Source: Hymenobacter sp. BRD67 (GTDB lineage Bacteria; Bacteroidota; Bacteroidia; Cytophagales; Hymenobacteraceae). Taken from it: DNA of 64,000 nucleotides. The stretch is taken from assembly GCF_013256425.1 (NCBI RefSeq), contig NZ_CP053904.1:1-64000 (forward strand). Direction: 5' to 3'. Under the pieces are notes generated by a model. It was given only the letters and a program-made list of their open reading frames with translations, was not told the DNA's origin and ran no database searches. Position numbers and translations under genes: made by a program. Below, piece by piece: positions 17,347-28,708 of this stretch; positions within the stretch are counted from its first letter, which is position 1; the number at the start of each line of letters is the position of its first letter.

Positions 17347-19139
17347 CTATGCTTTGCCGGGCGTCTTTTTTGCCTGCGCCTCGCGCTCCTGGGCAGTTTT
17401 CATGGCTTCGGCCAGCCGGGCCTGGAAGCCGCCGGGCTTTTTATCCTTGTTCTTGACCTTGTTGGCTTCGAGCTGCGCCCGAATCTTATCGTCGTTCACG
17501 AAGCTGCGGGTCAGGGCCTGCTGGCCTAGCGTTACAAGGTTGGAAACCAGGTAATACCAGGTAAGGCCGGCGGCAAAGCTGTTGAGCACGAAGAAGAAAA
17601 CCAGCGGCATGAGGTAGCTGTAAAACTTCATCGGGCCCTGCATGGCCGCCGTGTTCATCTGGTTGCTCTGGTAGGTCATGAAGAGCGTCGAAATCGTCAT
17701 CAGCACCGTGAAAATGCTGATGTGATTACCCAGATAAGGCAGCGTAAACGGCAGCTTGATGAGGTTGTCGTAGGTGCTCAAGTCGTGGGCCCAGAGGAAA
17801 GGCTGCTGGCGCAGCTCAATCGCGTTGGGGAAAAACTGGAACATGGCAAACAGAATCGGCAGCGTGAGCAGCGTGGGCACGCAGCCGCTGAGCGGCGACA
17901 CCCCAAACTGATTGTAGAGCTTCATCGTCTCCTGTTGGGTTTTCACCTGGTCGTCGGGGTGCTTGGCCTTAATCTCGTCCAGCTCGGGCTTGAGCACTTT
18001 CATGCGGGCCTGGCTTTCGTAGGTTTTGTAGGTCAACGGCCACGTTACGAGCTTGATAATAATTACCAGCAGGAGGATAATAATGCCGTACGAGCTGATA
18101 TACTGCTGCAGGAAGTTGAATACCGGAATCACTACGTAGCGGTTGACGTAGCGGAAGATGCCCCAGCCCAGGTACACGTTGCGGTCGAAGTTCGGCGCCA
18201 CTTCCTTCAGCAGGTTGAACTGGTTGGGGCCGAAAAAGAAGCGGTACTGCCCGCCGGCCGCGCTCGTCACGTCGGCCACCGGCAGGGCCAGCGTGGTGCT
18301 CAGCGTTTTAATAAAGGTCGAGTCGGCCAGGTTTACCGTCGAGTTGAATTGCCCGCTGGCGAAGGGCTGCGAGTCGGCGATAAAGCCGGCCACAAAGAAG
18401 TCGTGCTTATCGGCCGCCCATTTGACAGGCGTAGCGATTTTCATCTCCTCCGGCTTTTCGCTGGCCTCGGCCAGACTGCCGGGGTCGTTGCTGGCCAGGT
18501 AGTGGTTGATGGTCGAATGGTTGCGGTTCTGCTTGAGGTCCTGCTCAGTCTGCCGCACATTGTCCACGAAGCTGAACGTGAGCGGCTCCTGCGCCACGGC
18601 AACGCCGCTGAGCTTCAGATTGTACTTCACCTCGTAGCCCATTTTGGGCAGGGTGTAGGTCTGCGTCACGCTGCCGCCGCCCACCGGGGCCGTAAACGCC
18701 AGCTGCTGCCCGCCATCGGCGGTAGGCGTTGGGGCGGCTGCCTGGAAGTTGAGGGTGCTGAAGTCAACCGTGTGCCCGTCGAGGGTGCGCAGCTTGGTGT
18801 TGTAGCGGGCGCTTTGTGCATCAAACAAGTCGAGCGGCTTGCCGAAAAACGTCTTATAGTTGTTGAGGCGCACCGCGGCTACGCGGCCGCCCTGGGTCGA
18901 GAAGGTGAGCGTCAGCTCAGGATTCTTCAGCTCAATAGTGCGCACCGGGCCGGCAGCCGAGTCGAGGGGGCCGCCGGGGTCAGGGCAGGCGTAAGGGTTG
19001 GGGCCGTCGGTTTGGCGGCAGTAGAGGTGGTAGCCTGGGTTTTATCCTTGTTCGGCTCCGCTTTGGGCGAGAAGAAAAACAAGTATACCAGGAGCAAGGC
19101 CGAAATAAGAAAAAGGCCAGTCGCTTGGTTGCGGTCCAT
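17347..19139 (-). CDS. yidC: Membrane protein insertase YidC (frame break)
   Basis: Inserts and folds inner-membrane proteins, alone or with SecYEG. About 597 residues when joined. The first frame (19139 to about 18965) holds the N-terminal membrane helix ATGLFLISALLLVYLFFF and a Thr/Ala/Pro linker. The second frame holds the periplasmic beta domain (about 65-330) and the conserved core: SSYGIIILLLVIIIKLVTWP, GVSPLSGCVPTLLTLPILFA and LTWYYLVSNLVTLGQQ, ending in a basic tail. Adding one C to the run CCCCC near 18966-18970 joins them as APLDSAAGPVRTIELKN. The gene is essential in well-studied bacteria, so a sequence error is the likely cause. It is followed by a good terminator; pyrG is just upstream. 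Confidence 0.95.
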
Positions 19140-19163
19140 TTACAATAAAAAGAATACGAAGGG

Positions 19164-19171
19164 CAAAGGTA
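19164..19171 (-). promoter_or_regulatory. Bacteroidota -7 promoter box of yidC
   Basis: Minus strand TACCTTTG, 25 bases before the yidC ATG; an exact TAnnTTTG match. Confidence 0.5.
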
Positions 19172-19210
19172 CGGCGGGGCGGGGCAGGGGCGCTTACTGC
19201 TTATGCCATT

Positions 19211-19320
19211 AATAAGAACGTCATGCTGAGCCTGTCGAAGTAGCTCTACCACGCCGCAAGGGGTATCATCTCAATGAAGCGGTAGAGCTGCTTCGGCAAG
19301 CTCAGCATGACGTTCTTATT
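19211..19320. repeat. 110-bp palindromic element (GTCATGCTGAGC family)
   Basis: Forty-base arms, left beginning AATAAGAACGTCATGCTGAG and right its complement with three differences, around a 30-base loop. It lies between yidC and pyrG. Smaller relatives lie at 24991-25023 and 49913-49947. Confidence 0.88.
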
Positions 19321-19336
19321 TGCCTGATGCTTTAAG

Positions 19337-21070
<1,734 letters not shown>

Positions 21071-21105
21071 CTACTTGCCACCTCGTTTAGAGAAGCTTTA
21101 GCAGT

Positions 21106-23034
21106 ATGCAAAAAAGAACGATAAATCCACTGATTTCGGGCATTAAGACCCGCAACTGGCAATGGTGGGCCGTGTTGAGCGGGCTCCTGATGCTCTCGCT
21201 AGGTAGCCCGGTTTATGGGCAGTCGGCGTCTGTTATCCTTCGTAAAGACCTGAAAAAAGATTTTGGCGCGGTAGGCGATGGCCGCACCAACGACCAGGCC
21301 GCTTTCGGAAAAGCCGCTGACTTTTTCAACAAGCGCGCCCAAACACCGGCCGGGGCCAGCGCAGCTGTGCTCACCATTCCTAAGGGCGTCTATCTGGTAA
21401 ATCCTCAAGATGCTGCCGGTAACGGAGCCGACGTGCTGCACCTCGTTGGTTGCCGAAACCTGAGCATTCAGGGTGTCGACAGTGCCAACACCGAAATTCG
21501 TTATGCGAACGGCCTGCGCTACGGCTCGTTCGACCCCATTACAAAAAAGCCCTATGAGGCGCCGGCCGCCTTTTTCACCGATGCAAAATACGCCGCCGGT
21601 CTGGGCACGGCTATTACCTTACAAAACTGTGAAAATATTCTGGTAGCCGGACTGGCCATTAATGGTAGTAGCGCCAAGCTCGTTGTGGGTGGGCACTGGG
21701 GTGATACCGGCATCCAGCTCGGAGCCGACGCGATTTTTATCAGTGATTCGCGCCATATCACCCTGCGGCTGCTGGCGCTCCATCATCTCGGTCGCGACGG
21801 CATACAAGTACTCAATCATTTGGCGAAGAGTGTTGACGACCCGCACCAGGAAGCAATTTTGCTGGAAAACACGACCTGCAACTACAATGGGCGTCAGGGT
21901 CTGTCACTCACGGGGGTAAATGGGTTTCGGGCCATTAATTGCAGCTTCAGCCATACCGGGCGAGTAATGGTAGCCGCTACGGGTAAGCCCTTGTTTTCAA
22001 GCCCCGGTGCCGGGGTGGATATAGAGCCGCAGGATGGTTTTGTAGCTAATGTGAGTCTCGAAAATTGTCGTTTTGTGGACAATGCCGGTCAGGGCCTGGT
22101 ATCGGACCGACCCTCCGTTAACCAACCGAACAGTACCCGTAATGTGACAATAGCCGAAAGCCTGCTATGGGGCACTACTAATTGGTCGGCCTGGGTAACT
22201 CAGACCGGCTTTCTGTTTAAAAACTGCCGTATCTACGGGGCTTTTGTACACGGCTGCCAAGCGGCTACGGCTGCCGATGCCACCCGCTTTATCGGTTGCA
22301 CCTTTGAGGATAGGCCTTACCACGGGCAGCAGGCTTATGGCCCTTTTACGCTTCATTCTGATACCTACGCCCGCCGCATGAGCTTCACGAACTGCCGCTT
22401 CGTGGGAACTCACAACTATCTCATTCACGCTATTCCGGCAACTACCGACACCGCCAGCTTATTTCATGTGCGCAATTGCACATTTCTATATGATTATACC
22501 CAGCCGCCACAGGGTTCGTATGATAAGCTGCTAGGGAGCATTTTTAGTGGTAATACCGTATTTAAAGATGGTCCGCACCGGACCAGTCGGCACCGGACCA
22601 GTTTTATGTTTGGGAGCAGCGGTACCATGGGCTCCACTATCGTGCGGGCCCCGGGGAGCCTGCAGCTGCTCGCTCCCAATTGTTACTACCTGGTGCAGGG
22701 CGGGCTGGATATCGGACGGCAGCCGGCCCGAAGCCGTGATTCGGCCAGTGTGGTAGTAGCAGCTGATAATGCATTGGTTGTGAATGAGTCGCCGGGCAAA
22801 GTGCCAGAGTTATATATTGGTCCCACTTCGCGCCTCATAATTAAAAAGGGAGGAGCGCTGGAAGTTCTTCGGAATACCCAGGTGACAATAGCGGGCCAGT
22901 TGATAGTGCAGGATGGTGCTTACTTTTTCCTTGACCCTCTGGCCAAAGTAAGGACCATCGGACGGGGCCAGCTACGCGTAGGACCGAAAGCTTTTAAAAC
23001 CAAGCACCCGTCGCTGTATTCCACCTATTACTAA
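21106..23034 (+). CDS. Secreted right-handed beta-helix (pectate-lyase-like) protein
   Basis: A 642-residue exported protein. Signal peptide at about 20-40 (WAVLSGLLMLSLGSPVYGQ). The segment DFGAVGDGRTNDQAAFGKAA at about 52-72 is the N-terminal signature of the pectate lyase superfamily fold. Repeating strands follow (NLSIQGVDSANTEIRYANG, CENILVAGLAINGSSAK, SFSHTGR, NCRFVDNAG), typical of a parallel beta-helix, up to about residue 470. The last 120 residues differ and may form a surface or anchoring domain. Substrate unknown, likely a polysaccharide. A 15-bp tandem duplication (CGGCACCGGACCAGT) at about 22574-22602 gives HRTSRHRTS. It ends against a stump of ilvA. Confidence 0.82.
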   Translation: MQKRTINPLISGIKTRNWQWWAVLSGLLMLSLGSPVYGQSASVILRKDLKKDFGAVGDGRTNDQAAFGKAADFFNKRAQTPAGASAAVLTIPKGVYLVNPQDAAGNGADVLHLVGCRNLSIQGVDSANTEIRYANGLRYGSFDPITKKPYEAPAAFFTDAKYAAGLGTAITLQNCENILVAGLAINGSSAKLVVGGHWGDTGIQLGADAIFISDSRHITLRLLALHHLGRDGIQVLNHLAKSVDDPHQEAILLENTTCNYNGRQGLSLTGVNGFRAINCSFSHTGRVMVAATGKPLFSSPGAGVDIEPQDGFVANVSLENCRFVDNAGQGLVSDRPSVNQPNSTRNVTIAESLLWGTTNWSAWVTQTGFLFKNCRIYGAFVHGCQAATAADATRFIGCTFEDRPYHGQQAYGPFTLHSDTYARRMSFTNCRFVGTHNYLIHAIPATTDTASLFHVRNCTFLYDYTQPPQGSYDKLLGSIFSGNTVFKDGPHRTSRHRTSFMFGSSGTMGSTIVRAPGSLQLLAPNCYYLVQGGLDIGRQPARSRDSASVVVAADNALVVNESPGKVPELYIGPTSRLIIKKGGALEVLRNTQVTIAGQLIVQDGAYFFLDPLAKVRTIGRGQLRVGPKAFKTKHPSLYSTYY

Positions 23035-23035
23035 G

Positions 23036-23137
23036 GTGTAAACGCTGCTGGGTAATCACGCCGGTGAGGCGGCGCGCGGCGGCCTCGACGTTTTTCGAGG
23101 TAAAGGCAGTGGCCGCCGGGGCTAACAGGTCGGGCAT
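23036..23137 (-). pseudogene. ilvA: 5' stump of threonine dehydratase (ilvA)
   Basis: The minus strand encodes MPDLLAPAATAFTSKNVEAA followed by ARRLTGVITQQRL, which matches the first 34 residues of biosynthetic threonine ammonia-lyase (pattern ...AAARRLxGVVxxTPL). The frame loses similarity exactly where the convergent beta-helix gene ends at 23034. The position, directly after ilvC, is where ilvA sits in related clusters. The rest of the gene, with its PLP lysine, is absent. Isoleucine synthesis would need another source of 2-oxobutanoate. Confidence 0.6.
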
Positions 23138-23188
23138 AGGGATAAGATAATAGTGATGAGCAGGACGTTCTCTTTAAGAACTAACCCA

Positions 23189-24250
23189 TCATACCTCTAC
23201 ATTCTCGGCCGCCCGTGAGCGCAGCTCGCGCACGGTGGCGCCGGTTTGCCACAGCTCCGAGTCGCGTACTTCCTTGAGCTCGGCTTGCAGCTCCTGCCGA
23301 TAATTCGGCGTTGTGCCGCGCTCGATGGTGCGGCGGGCTTCGGCCCCGCTGGCCACGCTGTCGTACAGCTCGTTGAGGACGGGTAGTGTGGCCTCGCGGA
23401 ACCGGCCTTTCCAGTCGAGGGCACCGCGCTGGGCCGTTACCGAGCAGTTGGCAAACATCCAGTCCATGCCGTTTTCGCCCACCAGTGGCACCAGGCTCTG
23501 CGTCAGCTCTTCCACGGTTTCGTTGAAGGCCTCGGAGGGCGAGTGGCCGCGCTGCCGCAGCACCTGGTACTGGGCCTCGATGATGCCGGCCAGGGCGCCC
23601 ATCAGTACTCCGCGCTCGCCGGTGAGGTCGGAGTAGACTTCCTTTTTGAAGTCGGTTTCAAACAGATAGCCCGAGCCCACCCCAATACCCAGAGCAATGG
23701 CCTTCTCCCAGGCCTTGCCGCTGGCATCCTGGTACACGGCAAACGATGAATTCAGGCCGCCGCCGGCCACAAACAGGCGGCGCAGGCTGGTGCCGCTGCC
23801 CTTGGGGGCTACCAGCACCACGTCTACGTCCTGGGGTGGCACGATGCCTGTCTGGTCGTTAAACGTGATACCGAAGCCGTGCGAGAAATAGAGCGTTTTT
23901 CCGGCGGTGAGCTTGCCTTTCAGCGTGGGCCACAGCGCAATCTGCCCCGCGTCGGAGAGTAAATTACAGAGAATAGTGCCCTTGTCGGCGGCTTCCTCAA
24001 TGGGGAACAGCGACTCGCCCGGCACCCAGCCATCCCGGAGGGCGCGCTCCCAGGAAGGCGTGCCTTCGCGCTGGCCCACAATAACCTGGAAGCCGTTGTC
24101 GCGCATGTTCAGCGCCTGGCCGGGACCCTGCACGCCGTAGCCGATAACGGCGATGGTCTCGTCTTTCAGAAAGTCGAGCGCCTTGTCGAGGGGAAATTCG
24201 TCGCGGGTGATGACGGTTTCGGGTACGCCGCCGAAGTTGATGGTTGCCAT
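23189..24250 (-). CDS. ilvC: Ketol-acid reductoisomerase
   Basis: Converts acetolactate or acetohydroxybutyrate to the dihydroxy acid with NADPH and magnesium, the second common step of valine and isoleucine synthesis. 353 residues, class I length. The nucleotide motif is VIGYGVQGPGQALNMRDNG at about 35-53, SHGFGITF with the catalytic His at about 122-129, and APKGSGTSLRRLF at about 148-160. The magnesium ligands lie in the ETDFKKEVYSDLTGERGVL block at about 203-222. The downstream ilvA is truncated. A family A repeat separates it from ilvN. Confidence 0.95.
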   Translation of the reverse strand: MATINFGGVPETVITRDEFPLDKALDFLKDETIAVIGYGVQGPGQALNMRDNGFQVIVGQREGTPSWERALRDGWVPGESLFPIEEAADKGTILCNLLSDAGQIALWPTLKGKLTAGKTLYFSHGFGITFNDQTGIVPPQDVDVVLVAPKGSGTSLRRLFVAGGGLNSSFAVYQDASGKAWEKAIALGIGVGSGYLFETDFKKEVYSDLTGERGVLMGALAGIIEAQYQVLRQRGHSPSEAFNETVEELTQSLVPLVGENGMDWMFANCSVTAQRGALDWKGRFREATLPVLNELYDSVASGAEARRTIERGTTPNYRQELQAELKEVRDSELWQTGATVRELRSRAAENVEV

Positions 24251-24262
24251 AAGGGTTGGGGT

Positions 24263-24368
24263 GTAGCGCGGACTTTCAATCCGCGAGTTGAGTGAAAAAA
24301 GGTGTCTTAACTACATCGGGTGGGCCGCGGACTGAACTGAAAGTCAGCGTAGCTAAAGTCCGCGCTAC
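24263..24368. repeat. Palindromic repeat family A, divergent copy between ilvN and ilvC
   Basis: Left arm GTAGCGCGGACTTTCAATCC, right arm TAAAGTCCGCGCTAC, with extra inner sequence. The last bases of the right arm (CTA at 24365-24367) form the TAG stop codon of ilvN. Confidence 0.75.
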
Positions 24369-24970
24369 ATGGTAAAAACCTGCTCTCGGTCGTTCAGAAA
24401 TTCGTTTTCCGCCACCACCTCGCCGGGCTCACGGCGCTCAAACTCCCGGAGCTTGTGGTGAAAGCCATCGCTGGCCTTGATGATGGCAATGCGCGCCGAG
24501 CGCACAAACTCAATGAGGCCGTAAGGCTGCAAAACCCGGATGAGGCTGTCGGTTTCCTCGCGGTGGCCGGTGGTTTCAAATACCGTATAGTCTTTGCGGA
24601 TGACTACGGCGCGGGCCCCGTTTTCGCGGAGCAGGCGCTCGACGAGGGCTTTCTCGGCAATCACGTCGGTGGGTACCTTGTAGAGCGCCATCTCCTGCCA
24701 AATCACGTCGGCGTTGGGATTAAAATACACTTTCAGCACCTCTACCTGCTTCTCAATCTGCTTGGCGAGCTTGTGCACAATTTCCTCCGTTTCTGCAATC
24801 ACGATGTTGAAGCGGTGGATGCCTTCAATCTCGGAAGGCGACACGTTGAGGCTTTCGATGTTGATTTTACGGCGCGAAAAGATGATGGCAATGCAGTTGA
24901 GCAGTCCAACCTGGTTTTCGGTGTAGGCGGTGATGTTGTATTCCTGGCGGGCGGCGGGGGCGTGGCTCAT
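24365..24970 (-). CDS. ilvN: Acetolactate synthase small (regulatory) subunit
   Basis: Binds the catalytic subunit IlvB, stimulates it and usually confers feedback inhibition by valine. 201 residues. An N-terminal ACT domain covers about 10-85 (NQVGLLNCIAIIFSRRKINI, then ESLNVSPSEIEGIHRFNIVI). The C-terminal ALS_ss_C domain covers about 95-175 (ALYKVPTD, FETTGHREETDSLIRVLQPY). The stop codon is supplied by a palindromic repeat, so the present C-terminus may have been altered when the repeat arrived. The gap to ilvB holds a small palindrome (24991-25023). Confidence 0.93.
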   Translation of the reverse strand: MSHAPAARQEYNITAYTENQVGLLNCIAIIFSRRKINIESLNVSPSEIEGIHRFNIVIAETEEIVHKLAKQIEKQVEVLKVYFNPNADVIWQEMALYKVPTDVIAEKALVERLLRENGARAVVIRKDYTVFETTGHREETDSLIRVLQPYGLIEFVRSARIAIIKASDGFHHKLREFERREPGEVVAENEFLNDREQVFTM

Positions 24971-24990
24971 AAGCTTATTATCTGATGTAG

Positions 24991-25023
24991 AGCGTCATGC
25001 TTCGCTGTGCTCTGCATAACGTT
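24991..25023. repeat. Degenerate copy of the GTCATGC palindrome
   Basis: AGCGTCATGC and GCATAACGTT form imperfect 10-bp arms in the gap between ilvN and ilvB, related to the elements at 19211 and 49913. Confidence 0.5.
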
Positions 25024-25036
25024 CTTTTTGCGTGTT

Positions 25037-26782
25037 TTACCGCAGCCGGATTTCCGCCACGCTGCACCCCTGCGGCACCATCGGAAAGATGTTGTTTTCC
25101 TTCATTACCATTACCTCAAGGAGAAACGAGCCAGGGTGAGCCAGCATCTCTTCCAGGGCCGGACGCAGGTCGGCGCGGGCATCCACGCGCTGGCCGGCGA
25201 TGTGGTAACCCTTCGCCACGGCCACAAAATCGGGGCTTTGGATATCCACAAACGAGTAGCGGCGCTGGTGAAACAGCTCCTGCCACTGCCGTACCATGCC
25301 CAGAAACTGGTTGTTGAGAATGATGATTTTCACATCCACGCCCGTCTGCATAACAGTGCCCAGCTCCTGGATGGTCATCTGAAAGCCGCCATCGCCAATA
25401 ACGGCTACCACCACGCGGCCGGGCGCCCCCAGCTTGGCCCCGATAGCCGCCGGCAGGGCAAAGCCCATGGTGCCCAGTCCGCCGCTCGTCACGTGGCTGC
25501 GCGGGTGGTTCATACGGGCGTAGCGGCAGGCTACCATCTGGTGCTGGCCCACGTCGGACACGATAATAGCCTCGCCCTGAGAGAGTTCATTAAGCTGCTG
25601 CATCACTTCGCCCATCGTCAGCTCCTCCGACGTTGGGAACAGTTCTTCACGAATCACGGCGTCGATTTCCTGCGCTGTGTAGTCGTGGAAGCGGGCCAGC
25701 CAGGCGGGGTGGGTGCGGGGCTCGACCAGCGCCGTGAGAAGGGGCAGGGTTTCCTTGCAGTCGCCCCACACCGGCACCGTGGCTGGCACGTTCTTGTCAA
25801 TCTCGGTGGGGTCGATGTCGAGGTGAATAACCCTGGCCTGCCGGGCGTACTTATCGAGGCGGCCGGTTACGCGGTCGTCGAAGCGCATCCCAATGGCAAT
25901 CAGCACGTCGCACTCGTTGGTGAGCACATTGGGCCCGTAGTTGCCATGCATACCCAGCATACCCACGTTGAGCGGGTGGCCGGTGGGTAGCGCGCCCACA
26001 CCCAGGATGGTCCAGGCCGCCGGAATACCGCTTTTCTCCACGAAAGCCCGAAACTCGACCTCGGCGGAGCCCAGCACCACGCCCTGGCCCCAGAGGATAA
26101 ACGGCCGCTGGGCGCTGTTTATCAGCTCGGCGGCCTGCCGGACGTAGGCAGGCCGTACCACCGGCGCCGGCCGGTAGCTGCGAATGTGGGTGCAGGGCGC
26201 ATACGCCGGCGCGTCGAACAGCTGCTGTTGGGCGTTCTTGGTAATATCCACCAGCACCGGCCCCGGCCGGCCGCTACGGGCAAGGTAGAAGGCCCTAGCC
26301 AGGGCCTCCGGAATTTCCTCGGCCTTGGTTACCTGGTAGTTCCACTTCGTAATGGGCGTCGTGATGTTGAGGATATCCGTTTCCTGAAACGCATCGGAGC
26401 CCAGCAGGTGCGCAAATACCTGCCCCGTGATGCAGACCAGCGGCGTGCTGTCAATCAGCGCATCGGCCAGGCCCGTGACGAGGTTGGTGGCACCCGGCCC
26501 ACTCGTGGCCAGCACCACGCCCACCCGGCCCGAAGCGCGCGCATAGCCCTGCGCCGCATGAATACCGCCCTGCTCGTGGCGTACCAGCACGTGGTTGAGC
26601 TGGGTGGTAAAGTCGTAGAGCGCGTCGTAAATCGGGATAATTGCCCCGCCGGGATAGCCAAAAATCGTGTCCACACCCTCGGCCACCAGGGCTTGCAGCG
26701 TGGCTACCGCACCCGAGATGGGCGCGAGCGTAGGCCGGGGCGGGCTAGCGGCCTGCGGGGCGGAGAGCGGGCTCTGGAACAT
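25037..26782 (-). CDS. ilvB: Acetolactate synthase large (catalytic) subunit
   Basis: ThDP-dependent condensation of two pyruvates, or pyruvate plus 2-oxobutanoate, the first common step of branched-chain synthesis. 581 residues. The N-terminal ThDP-activating Glu is in [20 protein letters not shown] at about 65-84, preceded by [17 protein letters not shown] central FAD-binding domain follows, and the C-terminal ThDP/metal motif is [20 protein letters not shown] at about 455-474 with [16 protein letters not shown] after it. The first codons overlap the end of ilvD by 38 bases, so the two are probably translated together. Confidence 0.95.
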   Translation of the reverse strand: MFQSPLSAPQAASPPRPTLAPISGAVATLQALVAEGVDTIFGYPGGAIIPIYDALYDFTTQLNHVLVRHEQGGIHAAQGYARASGRVGVVLATSGPGATNLVTGLADALIDSTPLVCITGQVFAHLLGSDAFQETDILNITTPITKWNYQVTKAEEIPEALARAFYLARSGRPGPVLVDITKNAQQQLFDAPAYAPCTHIRSYRPAPVVRPAYVRQAAELINSAQRPFILWGQGVVLGSAEVEFRAFVEKSGIPAAWTILGVGALPTGHPLNVGMLGMHGNYGPNVLTNECDVLIAIGMRFDDRVTGRLDKYARQARVIHLDIDPTEIDKNVPATVPVWGDCKETLPLLTALVEPRTHPAWLARFHDYTAQEIDAVIREELFPTSEELTMGEVMQQLNELSQGEAIIVSDVGQHQMVACRYARMNHPRSHVTSGGLGTMGFALPAAIGAKLGAPGRVVVAVIGDGGFQMTIQELGTVMQTGVDVKIIILNNQFLGMVRQWQELFHQRRYSFVDIQSPDFVAVAKGYHIAGQRVDARADLRPALEEMLAHPGSFLLEVMVMKENNIFPMVPQGCSVAEIRLR

Positions 26783-28466
26783 ACGCTTCTTCGAGTAAAT
26801 CGGTGATGCAGCCGTGGCTGGCGTCGCTCACGGTGCGGATGTACTTGAGCAGCACGCCCTGGCGCGCCGGCAGCGGGGGCCGCCGCCAGGCCGCCCGACG
26901 AGCCTCCAGCTCATATTCAGAAAGTTGAATGTCTATCGTGTTGTTGGCCGTGTCGATAACGACCCAGTCGCCGTTCTGCACCAGGGCGATGCCGCCGCCG
27001 TCGTAGGCCTCGGGGCAGACGTGCCCAATCACGAAGCCGTGGGTGCCGCCCGAAAAGCGTCCGTCCGTTACCAAGGCCACCTTATCGCCCAGCCCGGCCC
27101 CGATAATGGCCGAGGTCGGCTTGAGCATTTCGGGCATACCCGGCCCGCCTTTCGGCCCCACGTAGCGAATCACGACCACCTGCCCGGCCTTGATTTTGTG
27201 GTGCCTGATGCCCTCATTCAGCTCTTCTTCCGAGTTGAAGACTATTGCCGGGCCTTCGAAGCGCAGCCCTTCCTTGCCCGTAATCTTCGCCACCGCGCCC
27301 CGGCTGGCCAGATTGCCGTAGAGCATCTGAATGTGCCCGTCGGCCTTGATGGGGTTGCTCAGGGGGCGCAGTAGGTTTTGACCGGGGCCGAGGGGCCGCA
27401 CGTCGGCCAGGTTTTCGGCCAGCGTGCGGCCGGTCACGGTCAGCAGGTCACCCTGGAGCAGGCCGTAGTCGAGCAGGGTGCGCTGCACGGCCGGCACGCC
27501 GCCCAGCTTCGACAAATCCTCCATCAGGTACTGGCCGCTGGGCTTGAGGTCGGCCAGCACCGGCACGCGGTTGCTCACGGCCTGAAAGTCTTCCATCGTC
27601 AGCTTCACGCCGGCCGCGTGGGCAATGGCGATGAGGTGCAGCACGGCATTGGTCGAGCCGCCGAGCACCGTTATCACGACCAGCGCGTTCTCAAATGCCT
27701 CCCTAGTCAGGATATCGCGGGGCTTAAGGTCCAGCTCCAGCAGGCGGCGCAGGTAGGCGCCGGTGGCGAGGCATTCCTGTAGCTTGGCGGGGCTTTCGGC
27801 GGGCAGCGACGACGAGGCGGGCACCGTCAGGCCCAGTGTTTCGATAGCGGCGGCCATCGTATTGGCGGTGTACATGCCGCCGCACGCGCCCGGCCCCGGG
27901 CAGGCATGGTGGATAATACCCTGGTAGTCTTCCTCCGAAATCTGCCCGTTCACTTTTTTGCCATAGGCCTCAAAGCAGGATACAATGTTGAGCTGCTGCC
28001 CCTTAAACTCACCGCCCCGGATGGTGCCGCCGTACACCATCAGCGCCGGCCGGTTGAGGCGCGCCATAGCAATGAGCGCGCCGGGCATGTTTTTGTCGCA
28101 GCCTACCACGCAGGCCAGCGCGTCGTAGTAGTGCGCCCCGGCCATCGCCTCAATCGAGTCGGCAATTATCTCCCTCGAAACCAGCGAGTAGCGCATGCCG
28201 GCGTTGCCGTTCGTGATACCATCGCTCACGCCGATGGTGTTGAAGCGCAACCCCACCAGGCCCTGGGCCGCCACGCCGCGCTTTACCTCGTTAGCGAGCC
28301 CGTCGAGGTGCATGTTGCAGGTGTTGCCCTCGAAGCCTGTCGAGCAGATACCCACGAACGGCTTGCGCAAATCCGCGTCCGACAGCCCCGCGCCGATGAG
28401 CATGGCCTGCGAGGCCGGCAAGCTGTCGTCCTGGGTATAAATGCGGCTGAATTTATTGAGAGTCAT
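26745..28466 (-). CDS. ilvD: Dihydroxy-acid dehydratase
   Basis: Iron-sulfur enzyme that dehydrates dihydroxy acids to 2-oxo acids for valine and isoleucine. 573 residues. The cluster cysteines lie in [20 protein letters not shown] at about 39-58, [15 protein letters not shown] at about 115-130 and [20 protein letters not shown] at about 188-207. C-terminal blocks include [20 protein letters not shown] and [20 protein letters not shown]. It is the first structural gene after the attenuator at 28504-28622, so its expression is likely set by charged Ile, Leu or Val tRNA. The 3' end overlaps ilvB. Confidence 0.95.
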   Translation of the reverse strand: MTLNKFSRIYTQDDSLPASQAMLIGAGLSDADLRKPFVGICSTGFEGNTCNMHLDGLANEVKRGVAAQGLVGLRFNTIGVSDGITNGNAGMRYSLVSREIIADSIEAMAGAHYYDALACVVGCDKNMPGALIAMARLNRPALMVYGGTIRGGEFKGQQLNIVSCFEAYGKKVNGQISEEDYQGIIHHACPGPGACGGMYTANTMAAAIETLGLTVPASSSLPAESPAKLQECLATGAYLRRLLELDLKPRDILTREAFENALVVITVLGGSTNAVLHLIAIAHAAGVKLTMEDFQAVSNRVPVLADLKPSGQYLMEDLSKLGGVPAVQRTLLDYGLLQGDLLTVTGRTLAENLADVRPLGPGQNLLRPLSNPIKADGHIQMLYGNLASRGAVAKITGKEGLRFEGPAIVFNSEEELNEGIRHHKIKAGQVVVIRYVGPKGGPGMPEMLKPTSAIIGAGLGDKVALVTDGRFSGGTHGFVIGHVCPEAYDGGGIALVQNGDWVVIDTANNTIDIQLSEYELEARRAAWRRPPLPARQGVLLKYIRTVSDASHGCITDLLEEAYVPEPALRPAGR

Positions 28467-28503
28467 AGCGTTAAGCTAATAAAAAGAAAAGCTGGCGGGC
28501 CCT

Positions 28504-28540
28504 AAAAAAACCTTCCTGAGCTGCGGGCCTAGGAAGGTTT
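28504..28540 (-). terminator. Attenuator terminator upstream of ilvD
   Basis: On the minus strand AAACCTTCCT pairs perfectly with AGGAAGGTTT around AGGCCCGCAGCTC's core, followed by T7. It lies between the leader peptide and ilvD. A competing antiterminator is formed by 28563-28570 (CGGGCTAG) pairing with 28524-28532 (CTAGGCCCG, one bulged G), which would open the terminator. Confidence 0.85.
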
Positions 28541-28562
28541 TCTTTCGGGTAAGAACTACCTG

Positions 28563-28622
28563 CTAGCCCGTGAGGGTAAGAAGAATGACCACGGAAATAA
28601 AGGGTAGCAGGATAGGGCGCAT
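28563..28622 (-). CDS. ilv operon leader peptide (attenuation control)
   Basis: A 19-codon reading frame, MRPILLPFISVVILLTLTG, ending in TAG. Ten of its 19 residues are Ile, Leu or Val (3 Ile, 5 Leu, 2 Val). It lies 40 bases before an intrinsic terminator and about 100 bases before the ilvD ATG. Its stop codon falls inside CGGGCTAG, the segment that pairs with the terminator's 5' side. The arms at 28559-28565 and 28605-28611 (CCTGCTA / TAGCAGG on the minus strand) form a pause hairpin spanning the peptide. A ribosome stalled at the Ile/Leu/Val codons would leave the antiterminator free; one that reaches the stop would cover it and let the terminator form. This is the classic amino-acid attenuation layout. 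Confidence 0.75.
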   Translation of the reverse strand: MRPILLPFISVVILLTLTG

Positions 28623-28630
28623 GGCGGGTA

Positions 28631-28706
28631 GTAGCGTGGACTCTGTGAGTCCGCGCGTGGTAGCGGGTAGGTCGTTCAACGCGCGGACTCGCAGAGTCCA
28701 CGCTAC
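28631..28706. repeat. Palindromic repeat family A, copy between leuB and the ilv leader
   Basis: A 76-bp element with arms GTAGCGTGGACTCTGTGAGT and ACTCGCAGAGTCCACGCTAC. It starts 9 bases upstream of the leader ATG and ends 3 bases before the leuB stop codon. Confidence 0.9.
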
Positions 28707-28708
28707 AG

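Noticed and set aside
22574..22602. Tandem 15-bp duplication in the beta-helix gene as a phase-variable repeat
   Set aside because: Only two units, in frame (15 bp), so copy-number change would not switch the gene off. Noted in the gene entry only.
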